A stretch of DNA of 34,481 bases from Nocardioides sp. (GCF_030149505.1 NZ_JASBRN010000072.1:1-34481), one strand, 5' to 3'; shown: positions 24,224 to 32,363, numbered from the stretch's first letter. Translations and numbers: made by a program. The notes: generated from the letters alone by a model not told the origin.

Positions 24224-24736
24224 ATGGACGAGGTCGAGTTCGACGACTTCTACACGACCTCCTACGCCCGCGTCGTCGGTCAGGTGCACGCCATGATCGG
24301 CAGTCGCGACGAGGCCGAGGAGTGCGTGCAGGAGGCGTTCGTGCGGGCGTGGGCCCACCGGCGGTCGCTGGACCGCGCGGGCCACCCCGAGGCGTGGGTG
24401 CGCACCACGGCGTACCGGCTGGCGGTCAGCCGGTGGCGACGCGTCGTGAAGGGCCGGCGACCGGCCGACCGCGCCCTGGGAGCCGCCACCACCACGGCGC
24501 CGCCCAGCGAGGCCCACGTGGCCCTGGTGGCCGCGCTCAAGCAGCTGCCGGAGGCGCAGCGGCGCGCGCTGGTGCTGCACCACCTCGCCGACCTCCCGGT
24601 CCACGAGGTGGCCCGCGAGACCGGCGTGCCCGAGGGCACCGTCAAGGCGCGGCTCTCCCGCGGCCGCGCCGCGCTCGCCGCTCTGCTCACCGACCCCACG
24701 ACCGACACCCTCCCGGGAGGAGCGACCAGTGTCTGA
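24224..24736 (+). CDS. SigE-family ECF RNA polymerase sigma factor
   Basis: A 170-residue sigma factor with region 2 (about 5-75; SRDEAEECVQEAFVRAWAHR) and region 4 (about 100-155; LPEAQRRALVLHHLADL, then PEGTVKARLSRGRAALA), the size and layout of the actinobacterial SigE family. Region 2 and the region 4 recognition helix look intact, unlike in the upstream fusion. The ATG has AGCAGGA close upstream. Its stop overlaps the downstream membrane gene by eight bases, so the two are translationally coupled, which supports a sigma/anti-sigma-type pair. A candidate autoregulated promoter precedes it. Confidence 0.92.
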   Translation: MDEVEFDDFYTTSYARVVGQVHAMIGSRDEAEECVQEAFVRAWAHRRSLDRAGHPEAWVRTTAYRLAVSRWRRVVKGRRPADRALGAATTTAPPSEAHVALVAALKQLPEAQRRALVLHHLADLPVHEVARETGVPEGTVKARLSRGRAALAALLTDPTTDTLPGGATSV

Positions 24737-25517
24737 CCACGACCCCTTCGAGACCTTCAAGGCCACCATGAGCACCAGCGGCACCCTGCACCCCCTCCCA
24801 GCCCACGAGGTACGCCGTCGCGGTGACCGGCTCCGCCGCCGCAACACCGCCCTGGCGGTCGCCGGCGGCACGGTCGCGGCGCTCGTCGCCGTGGGCGTCC
24901 CGGTCGCGCTGACCCAGACCGGCGGGAGCACCGACGGCGACGCCGGGCTTGTCGCCACCCAGGGTCCGAGCACGGACGCCGTCGCCTGGCGCGTCGACAT
25001 CCCGGCGGACTTCCCCCTGGTCGAGGGGCTGCCCGACACCAACGTCTTCTCCGGCACCCCGGTCGAGGCGCGCGAGGGCTACGAGCCCCAGGCGCCCGGG
25101 CCCTGCCGCGGGGAGGCCTGGGACGTCACCGGCTCCCTCGACGTGCTCCAGGCGGTCTTCCAGGACACCGAGGGCGGCATCGACCGGTCCCTGGCCGTCT
25201 TTGCCGACGACACCGAGGCCGCCGCCCGCATCGACGCGATGGCCGAGCAGGCCGCGACCTGCCGTGACACCGAGACTACCGTGGTGCCCCTGACCAGCGA
25301 CCTGGGTGAGCAGTCACTGGTCTTCGCCAACGTCTGGGAGGACGGCCAGACCTACCTGCACCAGGCGGTGCGGGTCGGGAACGCGGTGCTCTACACGACC
25401 TCGTTCTCCCTGGGCGGCGGCGACCCGGCCGTCCTCGAGGACGAGCGCGAGCGGTCCCAGGACCGCGACTCCGAGGTCATCGCGCAGATGTGCACCTTCT
25501 CCGCCGACCCCTGCTGA
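24729..25517 (+). CDS. Membrane-anchored sensor / putative anti-sigma partner
   Basis: A 262-residue protein with a short cytoplasmic part (1-39, HPLPAHEVRRRGDRLRRR), one membrane helix (about 41-60) and an extracytoplasmic domain. The cysteines at 126, 178, 255 and 262 give the spacing C-x51-C-x76-C-x6-C; the first sensor domain of the upstream fusion has C-x56-C-x76-C-x7-C, and segments such as CRDTETTVVPLTSDLGEQSL and CADGGRTQLLDTSTVRGLGA align. There is no zinc-binding anti-sigma (HxxxCxxC) motif, so the cytoplasmic segment would bind sigma in another way, if it does. The GTG start is set by GGGAGGAG about eight bases upstream and overlaps the sigma stop. Confidence 0.75.
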   Translation: MSDHDPFETFKATMSTSGTLHPLPAHEVRRRGDRLRRRNTALAVAGGTVAALVAVGVPVALTQTGGSTDGDAGLVATQGPSTDAVAWRVDIPADFPLVEGLPDTNVFSGTPVEAREGYEPQAPGPCRGEAWDVTGSLDVLQAVFQDTEGGIDRSLAVFADDTEAAARIDAMAEQAATCRDTETTVVPLTSDLGEQSLVFANVWEDGQTYLHQAVRVGNAVLYTTSFSLGGGDPAVLEDERERSQDRDSEVIAQMCTFSADPC

Positions 25518-25538
25518 GCGCCCGCACCCCTGGACGCG

Positions 25539-25571
25539 ACGACGCCCCCGGCCGCTGGCCGGGGGCGTCGT
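25539..25571 (+). terminator. Strong hairpin terminator of the sigma/sensor operon
   Basis: A perfect 15-bp stem (25539-25553 with 25557-25571, core CGCCCCCGGCC) closes a 3-base GCT loop 22 bases after the sensor gene stop. A second small dyad (CTGATCC/GGATCAG, 25573-25588) follows. It is the strongest hairpin found in the window and separates this operon from convergent sucCD. Confidence 0.88.
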
Positions 25572-25598
25572 GCTGATCCGAGGATCAGAGGTTCTTCC

Positions 25599-25655
25599 GG
25601 TTTCGAGACGATGGTGGGGGCCTTCGCAGGCTCAGGCCTCCACCATCCCTCAACC
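25599..25655 (-). repeat. REP-like palindromic element (family 2) after sucD
   Basis: On the minus strand it opens GGTTGAG and closes GTCTCGAAACC. The hairpin (25610-25647) has 14 pairs including one G-U, with a 10-base loop of the form GAGCCTGCGA. Ends and loop match the elements at 18484 and 29349 while the stem sequence is different, which points to a conserved structure. Confidence 0.75.
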
Positions 25656-25656
25656 T

Positions 25657-25698
25657 GTCGTCCTCGTCTGGCCTTCGCAGGCTCAGGCCAGGGACGAC
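25657..25698 (-). repeat. Second hairpin carrying the sucD stop codon
   Basis: The loop and inner stem repeat the neighbouring element: GGCCTTCGCAGGCTCAGGCC occurs here (25670-25689), and 19 of its 20 bases, all but the last, recur unbroken at 25619-25637. The sucD TGA is inside it. The outer arms GTCGTCC (25657-25663) and GGACGAC (25692-25698) also pair, the latter being sucD coding sequence. It may act as terminator of sucCD. Confidence 0.6.
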
Positions 25699-26567
25699 AT
25701 GATCTCCCGCATGAGCTCGGCGGTCTCGGACGGCGTCTTGCCGACCTTGACCCCGGCGGCCTCGAGGGCCTCCTTCTTGGCCTGGGCGGTGCCCGAGGAG
25801 CCCGAGACGATGGCGCCGGCGTGGCCCATGGTCTTGCCCTCCGGCGCGGTGAAGCCGGCGACGTACCCGACGACGGGCTTGGTCACGTGCTCCTTGATGT
25901 AGGCCGCGGCCCGCTCCTCGGCGTCGCCACCGATCTCGCCGATCATGACGATCGCCTTGGTCTCGGGGTCGGCCTCGAACGCCTCGAGGGCGTCGATGTG
26001 CGTGGTGCCGATGATCGGGTCACCACCGATGCCGATGGCGGTGGTGAAGCCGTAGTCACGCAGCTCGTACATCATCTGGTAGGTCAGCGTGCCGGACTTC
26101 GAGACCAGGCCGATGGGGCCCTTGCCCGCGATGGTGTGCGGGGTGATGCCGGCCAGCGACTCCTCCGGGCTGATGATGCCCGGGCAGTTGGGGCCGATCA
26201 TCCGGGTCTTCTTGCCCTGCAGGTAGGCGAAGACCTCGGCGGTGTCCTGCACCGGGACGCCCTCGGTGATGACCACCCGGAGCGGGATCTCGGCGTCGAT
26301 GGCCTCGATGCAGGCGTCCTTCGTGAACGCCGGCGGCACGAAGGCGACCGAGACGTTGGCGCCGGTCTCCTTCATCGCCTCCTCGACGGTGCCGTAGACC
26401 GGAAGCTCCTTGCCGTTGAGCTCGACGGTGGTGCCGGCCTTGCGGGCGTTGACGCCGCCCACGATGTCGGCGTCGGCCTGGAGCATGAGGGTGGTGTGCT
26501 TGGAGCCCATCCCACCGGTGATGCCCTGGACGATGATCTTGGAGTCCTTGTTCAGGTAGATCGTCAT
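25683..26567 (-). CDS. sucD: Succinyl-CoA synthetase (ADP-forming) alpha subunit
   Basis: Forms succinate and NTP from succinyl-CoA in the TCA cycle with SucC. The 294-residue protein has the CoA-binding Rossmann start ([17 protein letters not shown]), the [10 protein letters not shown] segment, a [12 protein letters not shown] segment and the phosphorylated His249 in [13 protein letters not shown]. The ATG at 26567 is preceded by AGGAGAG at six bases; the open frame runs further upstream into sucC but that is not protein-like. It lies 17 bp after sucC. Its final codons and stop are part of a hairpin that belongs to a local repeat pair. Confidence 0.98.
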   Translation of the reverse strand: MTIYLNKDSKIIVQGITGGMGSKHTTLMLQADADIVGGVNARKAGTTVELNGKELPVYGTVEEAMKETGANVSVAFVPPAFTKDACIEAIDAEIPLRVVITEGVPVQDTAEVFAYLQGKKTRMIGPNCPGIISPEESLAGITPHTIAGKGPIGLVSKSGTLTYQMMYELRDYGFTTAIGIGGDPIIGTTHIDALEAFEADPETKAIVMIGEIGGDAEERAAAYIKEHVTKPVVGYVAGFTAPEGKTMGHAGAIVSGSSGTAQAKKEALEAAGVKVGKTPSETAELMREIMSSLA

Positions 26568-26584
26568 GTCGGTCTCTCCTCGTC

Positions 26585-27751
26585 TCAGGCGTTCGCCAGC
26601 TCGGCGGCCTTGTCGGCCGCGCCGTCCATGGTGTCGACCACGGTCACGAGCGGGTGTGCCAGCTCGGCCAGGATCGCGCGGCCCTGCTCGACGTTGTTGC
26701 CGTCGAGGCGGACCACCAGGGGCTTGGTCGCGTTGTCGCCGAGGATCTCCAGGGCGCCCTTGATGCCGTTGGCGACCTCGTCGCACGCGGTGATGCCGCC
26801 GAAGACGTTGACGAACACGCTCTTGACCTGCGCGTCGTTGAGGATGACGTCGAGGCCGTTGGCCATGACGGTCGCGTTGGCGCCGCCGCCGATGTCGAGG
26901 AAGTTGGCGGGCTTCACGCCACCGTGCTTCTCACCGGCGTACGCGACCACGTCGAGGGTGCTCATGACCAGACCCGCGCCGTTGCCGATGATGCCGACCT
27001 CGCCGTCGAGCTTGACGTAGTTGAGCCCGAGGTCCTTGGCCTTCGCCTCGAGCGGGTCGGCCTCCTCGCGGATCTCGAACTGCTCGTGGTCGGGGTGGCG
27101 CACCTCGGAGGCGTTCTCGTCGAGGGAGACCTTGCCGTCGAGCGCCTCGAGCTTGTCGCCCTCCAGGCGGGCCAGCGGGTTGACCTCGACGAGGGTGGCG
27201 TCCTCCTGGGTGTAGACCTCCCAGAGCTTCTGGACCATCTCGATGGCCTGGTCGCGCAGCTCGGCGGGGAACTTGGCCTCGTCGACGATCGCGGCGGCCT
27301 TCTCCGGGGTCACGCCCTCGAGGGCGTCGATGCGGATCTGGCGCACGGCCTCGGGGTTGGTCTTGGCGACCTCCTCGATCTCCACACCACCCTCGACCGA
27401 GGCGATGCAGAGGTGACCGCGGTTGGCGCGGTCGAGCAGGAAGGAGAAGTAGTACTCCTCGACCGGCGGGGTCGCCGGGGTGACGAGCACCCGGTTGACG
27501 GTGAGCCCCTTGATCTCCATCCCGAGGATGTTGCTCGCGTGCTCGAAGGCCTCGTCCGCGGTCTTGGCCAGCTTCACGCCGCCGGCCTTGCCGCGACCGC
27601 CCGCCTTGACCTGCGCCTTGACCACCGTGACGCCACCGAGCTCCTCGGCGGCGGCCTTGGCGGCCTCGGGGGTCTCGACGACGACGCCGAGCGTCGTGGC
27701 CACACCGTGCTTGGCGAAGAGCTCCTTCGCCTGGTACTCCATCAGGTCCAC
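26585..27751 (-). CDS. sucC: Succinyl-CoA synthetase (ADP-forming) beta subunit
   Basis: ATP-grasp subunit that binds nucleotide and succinate and pairs with SucD. From the GTG at 27751 the protein has 388 residues, beginning [17 protein letters not shown], the usual actinobacterial start. Family stretches include [24 protein letters not shown]-like [26 protein letters not shown] and [10 protein letters not shown]. The GTG is preferred over the ATG three codons later because AGAGGAA lies about 11 bases upstream of it. A longer ATG-started frame from 27814 has no support. It is the first gene of sucC-sucD and diverges from the M23 gene. Confidence 0.97.
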   Translation of the reverse strand: MDLMEYQAKELFAKHGVATTLGVVVETPEAAKAAAEELGGVTVVKAQVKAGGRGKAGGVKLAKTADEAFEHASNILGMEIKGLTVNRVLVTPATPPVEEYYFSFLLDRANRGHLCIASVEGGVEIEEVAKTNPEAVRQIRIDALEGVTPEKAAAIVDEAKFPAELRDQAIEMVQKLWEVYTQEDATLVEVNPLARLEGDKLEALDGKVSLDENASEVRHPDHEQFEIREEADPLEAKAKDLGLNYVKLDGEVGIIGNGAGLVMSTLDVVAYAGEKHGGVKPANFLDIGGGANATVMANGLDVILNDAQVKSVFVNVFGGITACDEVANGIKGALEILGDNATKPLVVRLDGNNVEQGRAILAELAHPLVTVVDTMDGAADKAAELANA

Positions 27752-28125
27752 TGGTCCACCAGTTCCTCTGTGTCGGATCTCGGGTTGAGCGCCGGCGTCC
27801 TGGGCGCGCGTCATCGAGGCGCGCGCGACGCCCCGGGCACACTAGTCCTGCGCGGGCGTCCACGACGAGGCCCCGGGTGGTGGACGTGACCGACGTCATG
27901 TGACCGGCGGGTCACTTCGGGTCCGCTCCGACCACCTGCCTCCTAGGCTGAGGCGGTCCAGACCAGTGGCGGCGACCACGCCAGGCGGCATAACGGTTCG
28001 GCAACGCCACCCGTTGGTCCACCCCGAGGGGCGGTTTAGACCTCGGCTGCCCAGTCCGTTACAGTCCCGTCTCGCCCGTCCCACCCCCCGGGGTGAACGC
28101 CAGCAACGTTCGGAGAGCGCCCTTC
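27752..28125. other. Divergent intergenic region between sucC and the M23 peptidase gene
   Basis: 374 bases without a credible gene. On the sucC side there is a possible leader hairpin (GGCGTC/GACGCC with inner GCGCGC arms, about 27793-27832) and a TAGTGT -10-like hexamer on the minus strand (27839-27844). In the middle is GTGACC-N4-GGTCAC (27900-27915). On the M23 side are TAGGCT (27944-27949) and TACAGT (28060-28065) as -10-like hexamers and a CCGAGG/CCTCGG hairpin (28024-28046). None has a convincing -35. No known riboswitch was recognised. Confidence 0.4.
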
Positions 28126-29319
28126 ATGAGTCCCACCCGAGACGACAGCCAGGCCCCCGGCCTCGGCACCTCGGACGCAGGGACCCCTCAGGACGGCTAC
28201 GTCGGCCGTCGTCGCGCCGCCGTGTCCGCGCCCGAGCCGCGCACCGCCGACACCGCGCCGTACGTCGGCCGCCGCCGTGCCGCGACCAGCACCCTCGAGC
28301 GCCCGGCTCCCGCCGCGCAGCAGGTCGCCCAGGAGGTCGCCGAGGTCGAGCGGCAGGTGGCGGCGTACGTCGGTCGCCGCCGCGCCGAGGCGCCGGCCCC
28401 CTCCCCCGCGGTTCCCGCTGCCGCCCCGTCCGCCGACGGGCCCGACACCGCGACGATCGCCCGCGTGCTGTCCGACCTCGAGCCGGCCGACGCCTCGACC
28501 TCCTTCGCCGGCGAGGACACCGTCGTGCTCCCGCTGGCGCTCACCCGCGAGGCCGTCGCCGGCCGCCGCCGGGCCGAGCGCCGCGCGACCCGCACCGCCC
28601 TCCTGCGCCGGGTGCCCTCGGTCCCTGTGCTGGTCGGTGTCGCTGCGATGGCCGTCTCCGTCGGCGGCGTCCTCACCACCACCACCCCCGACCTCGCCGC
28701 CGCAGGCCAGGCCCGGATCGGCTCGGTCGGCGCGCTCAGCGGCTCCGACGGCATCGGTGCGGTCCGCCCGGGGGTCGTCAGCCGCGCCAGCGACCGCGAC
28801 GCCCTCGGCGACGCCGCCGGCCTGGAGCTCGAGGCCCAGGTCGAGGCCCAGGCCGAGCAGCGCAACGCCGCCCTCGACAAGCTGGCCAAGGCGGCCGAGC
28901 AGCGCGCCGGCGTGCTGGCCGACAACCAGTGGGTCCTGCCGCTGGCCGGCTACCGCCTGACCGCGACGTTCGGCGAGTACGGCCTCTGGGCGAACTACCA
29001 CACCGGTCTGGACATGGCGGCCCCGGCGGGAACGCCGCTCGTCGCGATGGCGCGTGCGGTCGTGACCTCCGCCGGCTACGACGGCGCCTACGGCAACAAG
29101 ACCGTCTTCACCCTCGAGGACGGAACCGAGTTGTGGTACGCCCACCAGACCTCGATTGCCGTGTCCGTCGGCGACGTCGTGGCACCGGGGGACGTGGTCG
29201 GCACCGTCGGCTCGACCGGCAACGTCACCGGCCCGCACCTGCACCTCGAGGTGCGCCCCGGTGGCGGCGACCCGGTCGACCCGCGGGCTGCGCTCATCGC
29301 GAATGGTGTGACTCCCTGA
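28126..29319 (+). CDS. Membrane-anchored M23 family metallopeptidase (LytM-type) with N-terminal YVGRRRA repeats
   Basis: Likely zinc peptidase acting on peptidoglycan cross-links outside the membrane. The 397-residue protein has a long Pro/Ala-rich cytoplasmic part containing three copies of YVGRRRA (25-31, 46-52, 81-87) and a degenerate fourth, AGRRRAERR (145-153), one membrane helix (about 166-185), a coiled-coil-like AQVEAQAEQRNAALDKLAKAAEQ segment (237-259) and a C-terminal LytM domain. The metal and catalytic residues are present: H292 and D296 in HTGLD, H340, and H371 and H373 in HLHLE. The ATG at 28126 has GGAGAG nine bases upstream; a GTG at 28093 would add 11 residues. The stop overlaps the arm of a large inverted repeat. 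Confidence 0.93.
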   Translation: MSPTRDDSQAPGLGTSDAGTPQDGYVGRRRAAVSAPEPRTADTAPYVGRRRAATSTLERPAPAAQQVAQEVAEVERQVAAYVGRRRAEAPAPSPAVPAAAPSADGPDTATIARVLSDLEPADASTSFAGEDTVVLPLALTREAVAGRRRAERRATRTALLRRVPSVPVLVGVAAMAVSVGGVLTTTTPDLAAAGQARIGSVGALSGSDGIGAVRPGVVSRASDRDALGDAAGLELEAQVEAQAEQRNAALDKLAKAAEQRAGVLADNQWVLPLAGYRLTATFGEYGLWANYHTGLDMAAPAGTPLVAMARAVVTSAGYDGAYGNKTVFTLEDGTELWYAHQTSIAVSVGDVVAPGDVVGTVGSTGNVTGPHLHLEVRPGGGDPVDPRAALIANGVTP

Positions 29320-29409
29320 CGGTGGTCGCCCTCGGTGACCGCGTCACCGGGTCTCGACACGCGAGTCGCGACTTCGTTCCTCAGTCGCGCCGCTCGCTCG
29401 ACCACCGTC
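29318..29409. repeat. REP-like element (family 2) inside a 92-bp inverted-repeat structure after the M23 gene
   Basis: The outer arms GACGGTGGTCG (29318-29328) and CGACCACCGTC (29399-29409) are perfect 11-bp inverted repeats; the left arm starts inside the M23 stop codon. Within lie a 7-bp hairpin (CGGTGAC/GTCACCG, 29333-29349) and the family-2 core (29349-29406) with a CGCGACT/AGTCGCG stem and a 9-base loop. It sits between convergent M23 and pcrA genes and may terminate both. Confidence 0.75.
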
Positions 29410-29433
29410 GACGAGTCCGCTGACGCGTCCTCG

Positions 29434-31890
29434 TCAGAGCTTCTCGACGGGCGCGTAGCGCAGGAGCAGCCGCTTGACCCCGTCGCTGCCGAAGTCGATG
29501 GAGGCCACGGCCCGGTCCGCCTCCCCCTCGACGGAGACGACGGTGCCCAGCCCGAAGGAGTCGTGGGTGACCCGGTCGCCGGCTGCCAGTGACGGCACGA
29601 CCCGGTCGGCCCGCTTGGACTTCGCGGCGGCGTCGGCGCGGGCCGCGGCGGCCGAGAAGTTGCGGCGACCCGACGCCGTGGGCGCCCCGGAGCCCCAGGA
29701 CCCGGACGGCCCGGAGGAGCCGGACAGGTCCGGGCGCGACCAGCTGGTCTGCGCCGCCTCGGTGCGGCGCCAGTCGACCAGGTCGACCGGCATCTCGTCG
29801 AGGAAGCGGGAGGCCGGGTTGTGCGAGGGGGCTCCCCAAGCCGAGCGCACCACGGCACGGGAGAGGTAGAGCCGCTCGCGGGCGCGCGTCACGCCGACGT
29901 AGGCCAGGCGCCGCTCCTCCTCCAGCTCGGTCTGGTCACCCAGGGCGCGGGAGTGCGGGAAGACGCCGTCCTCGAGACCGGTCAGGAAGACCGTGGGGAA
30001 CTCCAGTCCCTTGGCGGTGTGCAGGGTCATCAGCGTGACGACCCCGACGTCCTCGCCGTCCGGGTCGTCGGGGATCTGGTCGGTGTCGGCGACCAGCGCC
30101 ACCCGCTCGAGGAAGTCGGTCAGGCCGGGCTGCACCAGGCCGGCGTCGACGTCGGCCGGGTCGGCCGAGGGCCCGGCCTGCGGGTCCTCGGCGAACTCGC
30201 GGGCCACCGCCACCAGCTCGGCGAGGTTCTCCAGGCGGGTGGCGTCCTGCGGGTCGTCGGACTCCTCGAGCGCGGCGAGGTAGCCCGAGCGCTCGAGGGT
30301 GGTCTCGAGGACCACGTCGGCGCGCTCCCCCGCCTCCACCATCGACTGCAGCTCCTGCACGAGGTCGACGAAGCCCTGGATGCACGTGAGCGAGCGGGTG
30401 GCCAGCCCCGGCGCGTTGCGGGCCTCCTGCAGGGCGGACCAGAACGAGATCCGCTCGCGCTCGGCGTACGCCGTCACGCAGGCGACCGCCCGGTCGCCGA
30501 TGCCGCGCTTGGGGGTGTTGAGGATGCGGCGCAGCGAGACCTGGTCCTCGGGGTTGGCGAGCATCCGCAGGTAGGCCAGCGCGTCGCGCACCTCGCGCCG
30601 CTCGTAGAACCGCACGCCGCCCACGACCTTGTAGGGCTGCCCGGTACGGATGAACACCTCCTCGAAGACCCGCGACTGGGCGTTGGTGCGGTAGAACACC
30701 GCCACGTCGCCGGGCCGTGCGCCGCCGTCGACCAGGGTGTCGATCTCCCCCGAGACGAAGCGCGCCTCGTCGCGCTCGTCGTCGGCGACGTACCCCACGA
30801 TCCGGGCACCGTCGCCGGCGTCGGACCACAGCCGCTTGGGCTTGCGGCCCTTGTTGTGGCCGATGACCGCGTTGGCCGCGGTGAGGATGGTCTGGGTCGA
30901 GCGGTAGTTCTGCTCCAGCAGGATCGTCTGCGCGTCGGGGAAGTCCTGCTCGAAGTCGAGGATGTTGCGGATGTTGGCGCCGCGGAAGGCGTAGATCGAC
31001 TGGTCGGCGTCACCGACCACCATGAGCTCGGCCGGCGGCACCCGCTCCGCGGCGGGCCCGCCGTCCGCGACCGGCTCCTCCAGCGGGTCGGCGCAGAGGC
31101 TGTGGATCAGGGCGTACTGCGCGTGGTTGGTGTCCTGGTACTCGTCGACCAGCACGTGCCGGAAGCGGCGGCGGTAGGTCTCCTTGATCTCTGGGAACGC
31201 CTCGAAGAGGTGCACCGTCGTCATGATCAGGTCGTCGAAGTCCAGCGCGTTGGCCTCGCGCAGGCGTCGCTGGTAGAGCGAGTACGCCGCGGCGTAGGTC
31301 TCCTCGAGCTTGTTCCTGGCGTCCGCGGTGGCCTGCTCGTGGTCGCGCAGCTCGTTCTTCTGGTTGCTCACCCAGTGCAGCAGCGCGCCCGGCTGGAACT
31401 TCTTGGTGTCCAGGTCGAGGTCCTGGGCCACGAGCGTCATCAGCCGCTTCTGGTCCTGGGCGTCGTAGATGGAGAAGTTGGACTTCCAGGTGCCGCCCTC
31501 GCGCTCCAGGGCGGTGATCTCCTTGCGCAGGATCCGCACGCAGGCGGAGTGGAACGTCGAGACCCACATGATCCGGGCGCGCCGGCCCACGAGCTCCTCG
31601 ACCCGCTCCTTCATCTCGGCGGCGGCCTTGTTGGTGAAGGTGATGGCCAGGATCGAACCGGGGTGGGCCCCGCGCTCGGAGATGGTCCAGGCGATGCGGC
31701 GCGTGAGCACGCGGGTCTTGCCGGAACCGGCGCCGGCCACGACCAGCAGCGGCGCACCCTCATGCACCACCGCCGCGCGCTGGGGGTCGTTCAGCCCCTC
31801 GAGCAGCGCCTCCCGGGAGGGTCCGCCGCGGGCCGCTCGAACGGGCAGGTCGAGGTCGGAAAGGTCCAGGGTCGCGGGGGCGTCATCCAT
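29434..31890 (-). CDS. pcrA: ATP-dependent DNA helicase PcrA (UvrD-type)
   Basis: Superfamily 1A 3'-to-5' helicase for repair, replication restart and clearing of transcription complexes. The 818-residue protein has the Q-motif region (LNDPQRAAVVHEGAPLLV), Walker A AGAGSGKT (52-59), TFTNKAAAEMKERV (Ia), DEYQDTN (II), GDADQSIYAFRGA (III), LEQNYRST (IV), TLHTAKGLEFPTVFL (V) and VGVTRARERLYL (VI). After a low-complexity Ser/Gly/Ala linker the C-terminus (GDRVTHDSFGLGTVVSVEGEA...) is the Tudor-like RNA-polymerase-binding domain of PcrA/UvrD. It is convergent with the M23 gene, a neighbourhood I also recall in Streptomyces. Confidence 0.97.
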   Translation of the reverse strand: MDDAPATLDLSDLDLPVRAARGGPSREALLEGLNDPQRAAVVHEGAPLLVVAGAGSGKTRVLTRRIAWTISERGAHPGSILAITFTNKAAAEMKERVEELVGRRARIMWVSTFHSACVRILRKEITALEREGGTWKSNFSIYDAQDQKRLMTLVAQDLDLDTKKFQPGALLHWVSNQKNELRDHEQATADARNKLEETYAAAYSLYQRRLREANALDFDDLIMTTVHLFEAFPEIKETYRRRFRHVLVDEYQDTNHAQYALIHSLCADPLEEPVADGGPAAERVPPAELMVVGDADQSIYAFRGANIRNILDFEQDFPDAQTILLEQNYRSTQTILTAANAVIGHNKGRKPKRLWSDAGDGARIVGYVADDERDEARFVSGEIDTLVDGGARPGDVAVFYRTNAQSRVFEEVFIRTGQPYKVVGGVRFYERREVRDALAYLRMLANPEDQVSLRRILNTPKRGIGDRAVACVTAYAERERISFWSALQEARNAPGLATRSLTCIQGFVDLVQELQSMVEAGERADVVLETTLERSGYLAALEESDDPQDATRLENLAELVAVAREFAEDPQAGPSADPADVDAGLVQPGLTDFLERVALVADTDQIPDDPDGEDVGVVTLMTLHTAKGLEFPTVFLTGLEDGVFPHSRALGDQTELEEERRLAYVGVTRARERLYLSRAVVRSAWGAPSHNPASRFLDEMPVDLVDWRRTEAAQTSWSRPDLSGSSGPSGSWGSGAPTASGRRNFSAAAARADAAAKSKRADRVVPSLAAGDRVTHDSFGLGTVVSVEGEADRAVASIDFGSDGVKRLLLRYAPVEKL

Positions 31891-31951
31891 GCTGTCGCCA
31901 GCCTACGTCCGCCCGTCGACAGCGCCTGCCGCGGGCCGGACCACCCGGGCG

Positions 31952-32314
31952 TCAGACCCAGGCGTGCGCCGGGGACCAGAACACCGCCAGCGCCACGTTG
32001 AGCACCGACAGCGCGAGGATGCCGGCCCACAGGCCCTGGGGGATGGTCGGCTTGCGGAGGTTGGCCATCACCAGGACCAGCACCACCAGTGCCACGACCA
32101 GCTTGACCGCGATCTTGGTGTTGTCCGGCTCCTGGTCGCCGGCCGAGAGGATGCCGACCAGCGCGAGGCCGGTGAGGAAGGCGGTGCCGGCGCCGTCGCG
32201 CATGGCCGAGTTGACCCGCTTCTCGCCGGTGCCGGCCTGGGCGAGCAGCCCGCCGATGAGCGCGGCGAAGCCGAGCACGTGCAGGAACAGCAGGATCAGG
32301 CGCAGGGTCTCCAC
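31952..32314 (-). CDS. Small four-helix membrane protein of unknown function
   Basis: A 120-residue protein with four hydrophobic helices (about 5-27, 43-61, 68-84, 95-113) and short charged loops, starting ETLRLILLFLHVLGFAALIGG. I do not recognise a named family; the first helix with His and Gly resembles small actinobacterial membrane proteins lying next to pcrA. The GTG start at 32314 is favoured because a TACAAT -10 element lies just six bases upstream with no ribosome-binding site, suggesting a leaderless message. A longer frame upstream overlaps the divergent dehydrogenase and is not hydrophobic. It is upstream of pcrA on the same strand with a 61-bp gap. Confidence 0.75.
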   Translation of the reverse strand: METLRLILLFLHVLGFAALIGGLLAQAGTGEKRVNSAMRDGAGTAFLTGLALVGILSAGDQEPDNTKIAVKLVVALVVLVLVMANLRKPTIPQGLWAGILALSVLNVALAVFWSPAHAWV

Positions 32315-32320
32315 GCGCTG

Positions 32321-32326
32321 ATTGTA
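32321..32326 (-). promoter_or_regulatory. -10 element for a leaderless transcript
   Basis: TACAAT on the minus strand is one of the most AT-rich, consensus-like -10 hexamers in the window. It ends six bases before the GTG at 32314, so transcription would start at or next to the start codon. No clear -35 hexamer is seen 16-18 bases upstream. Confidence 0.5.
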
Positions 32327-32363
32327 GCCAGCCTCACCGTGCCGGGTGCGGCAGCATGGCCGC

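Noticed and set aside
27900..28125. c-di-AMP (ydaO-type) riboswitch before the M23 peptidase gene, a common arrangement in actinobacteria
   Set aside because: A GGGGTGAA string occurs at about 28090, but the other conserved ydaO segments are absent and the string lies too close to the start codon.
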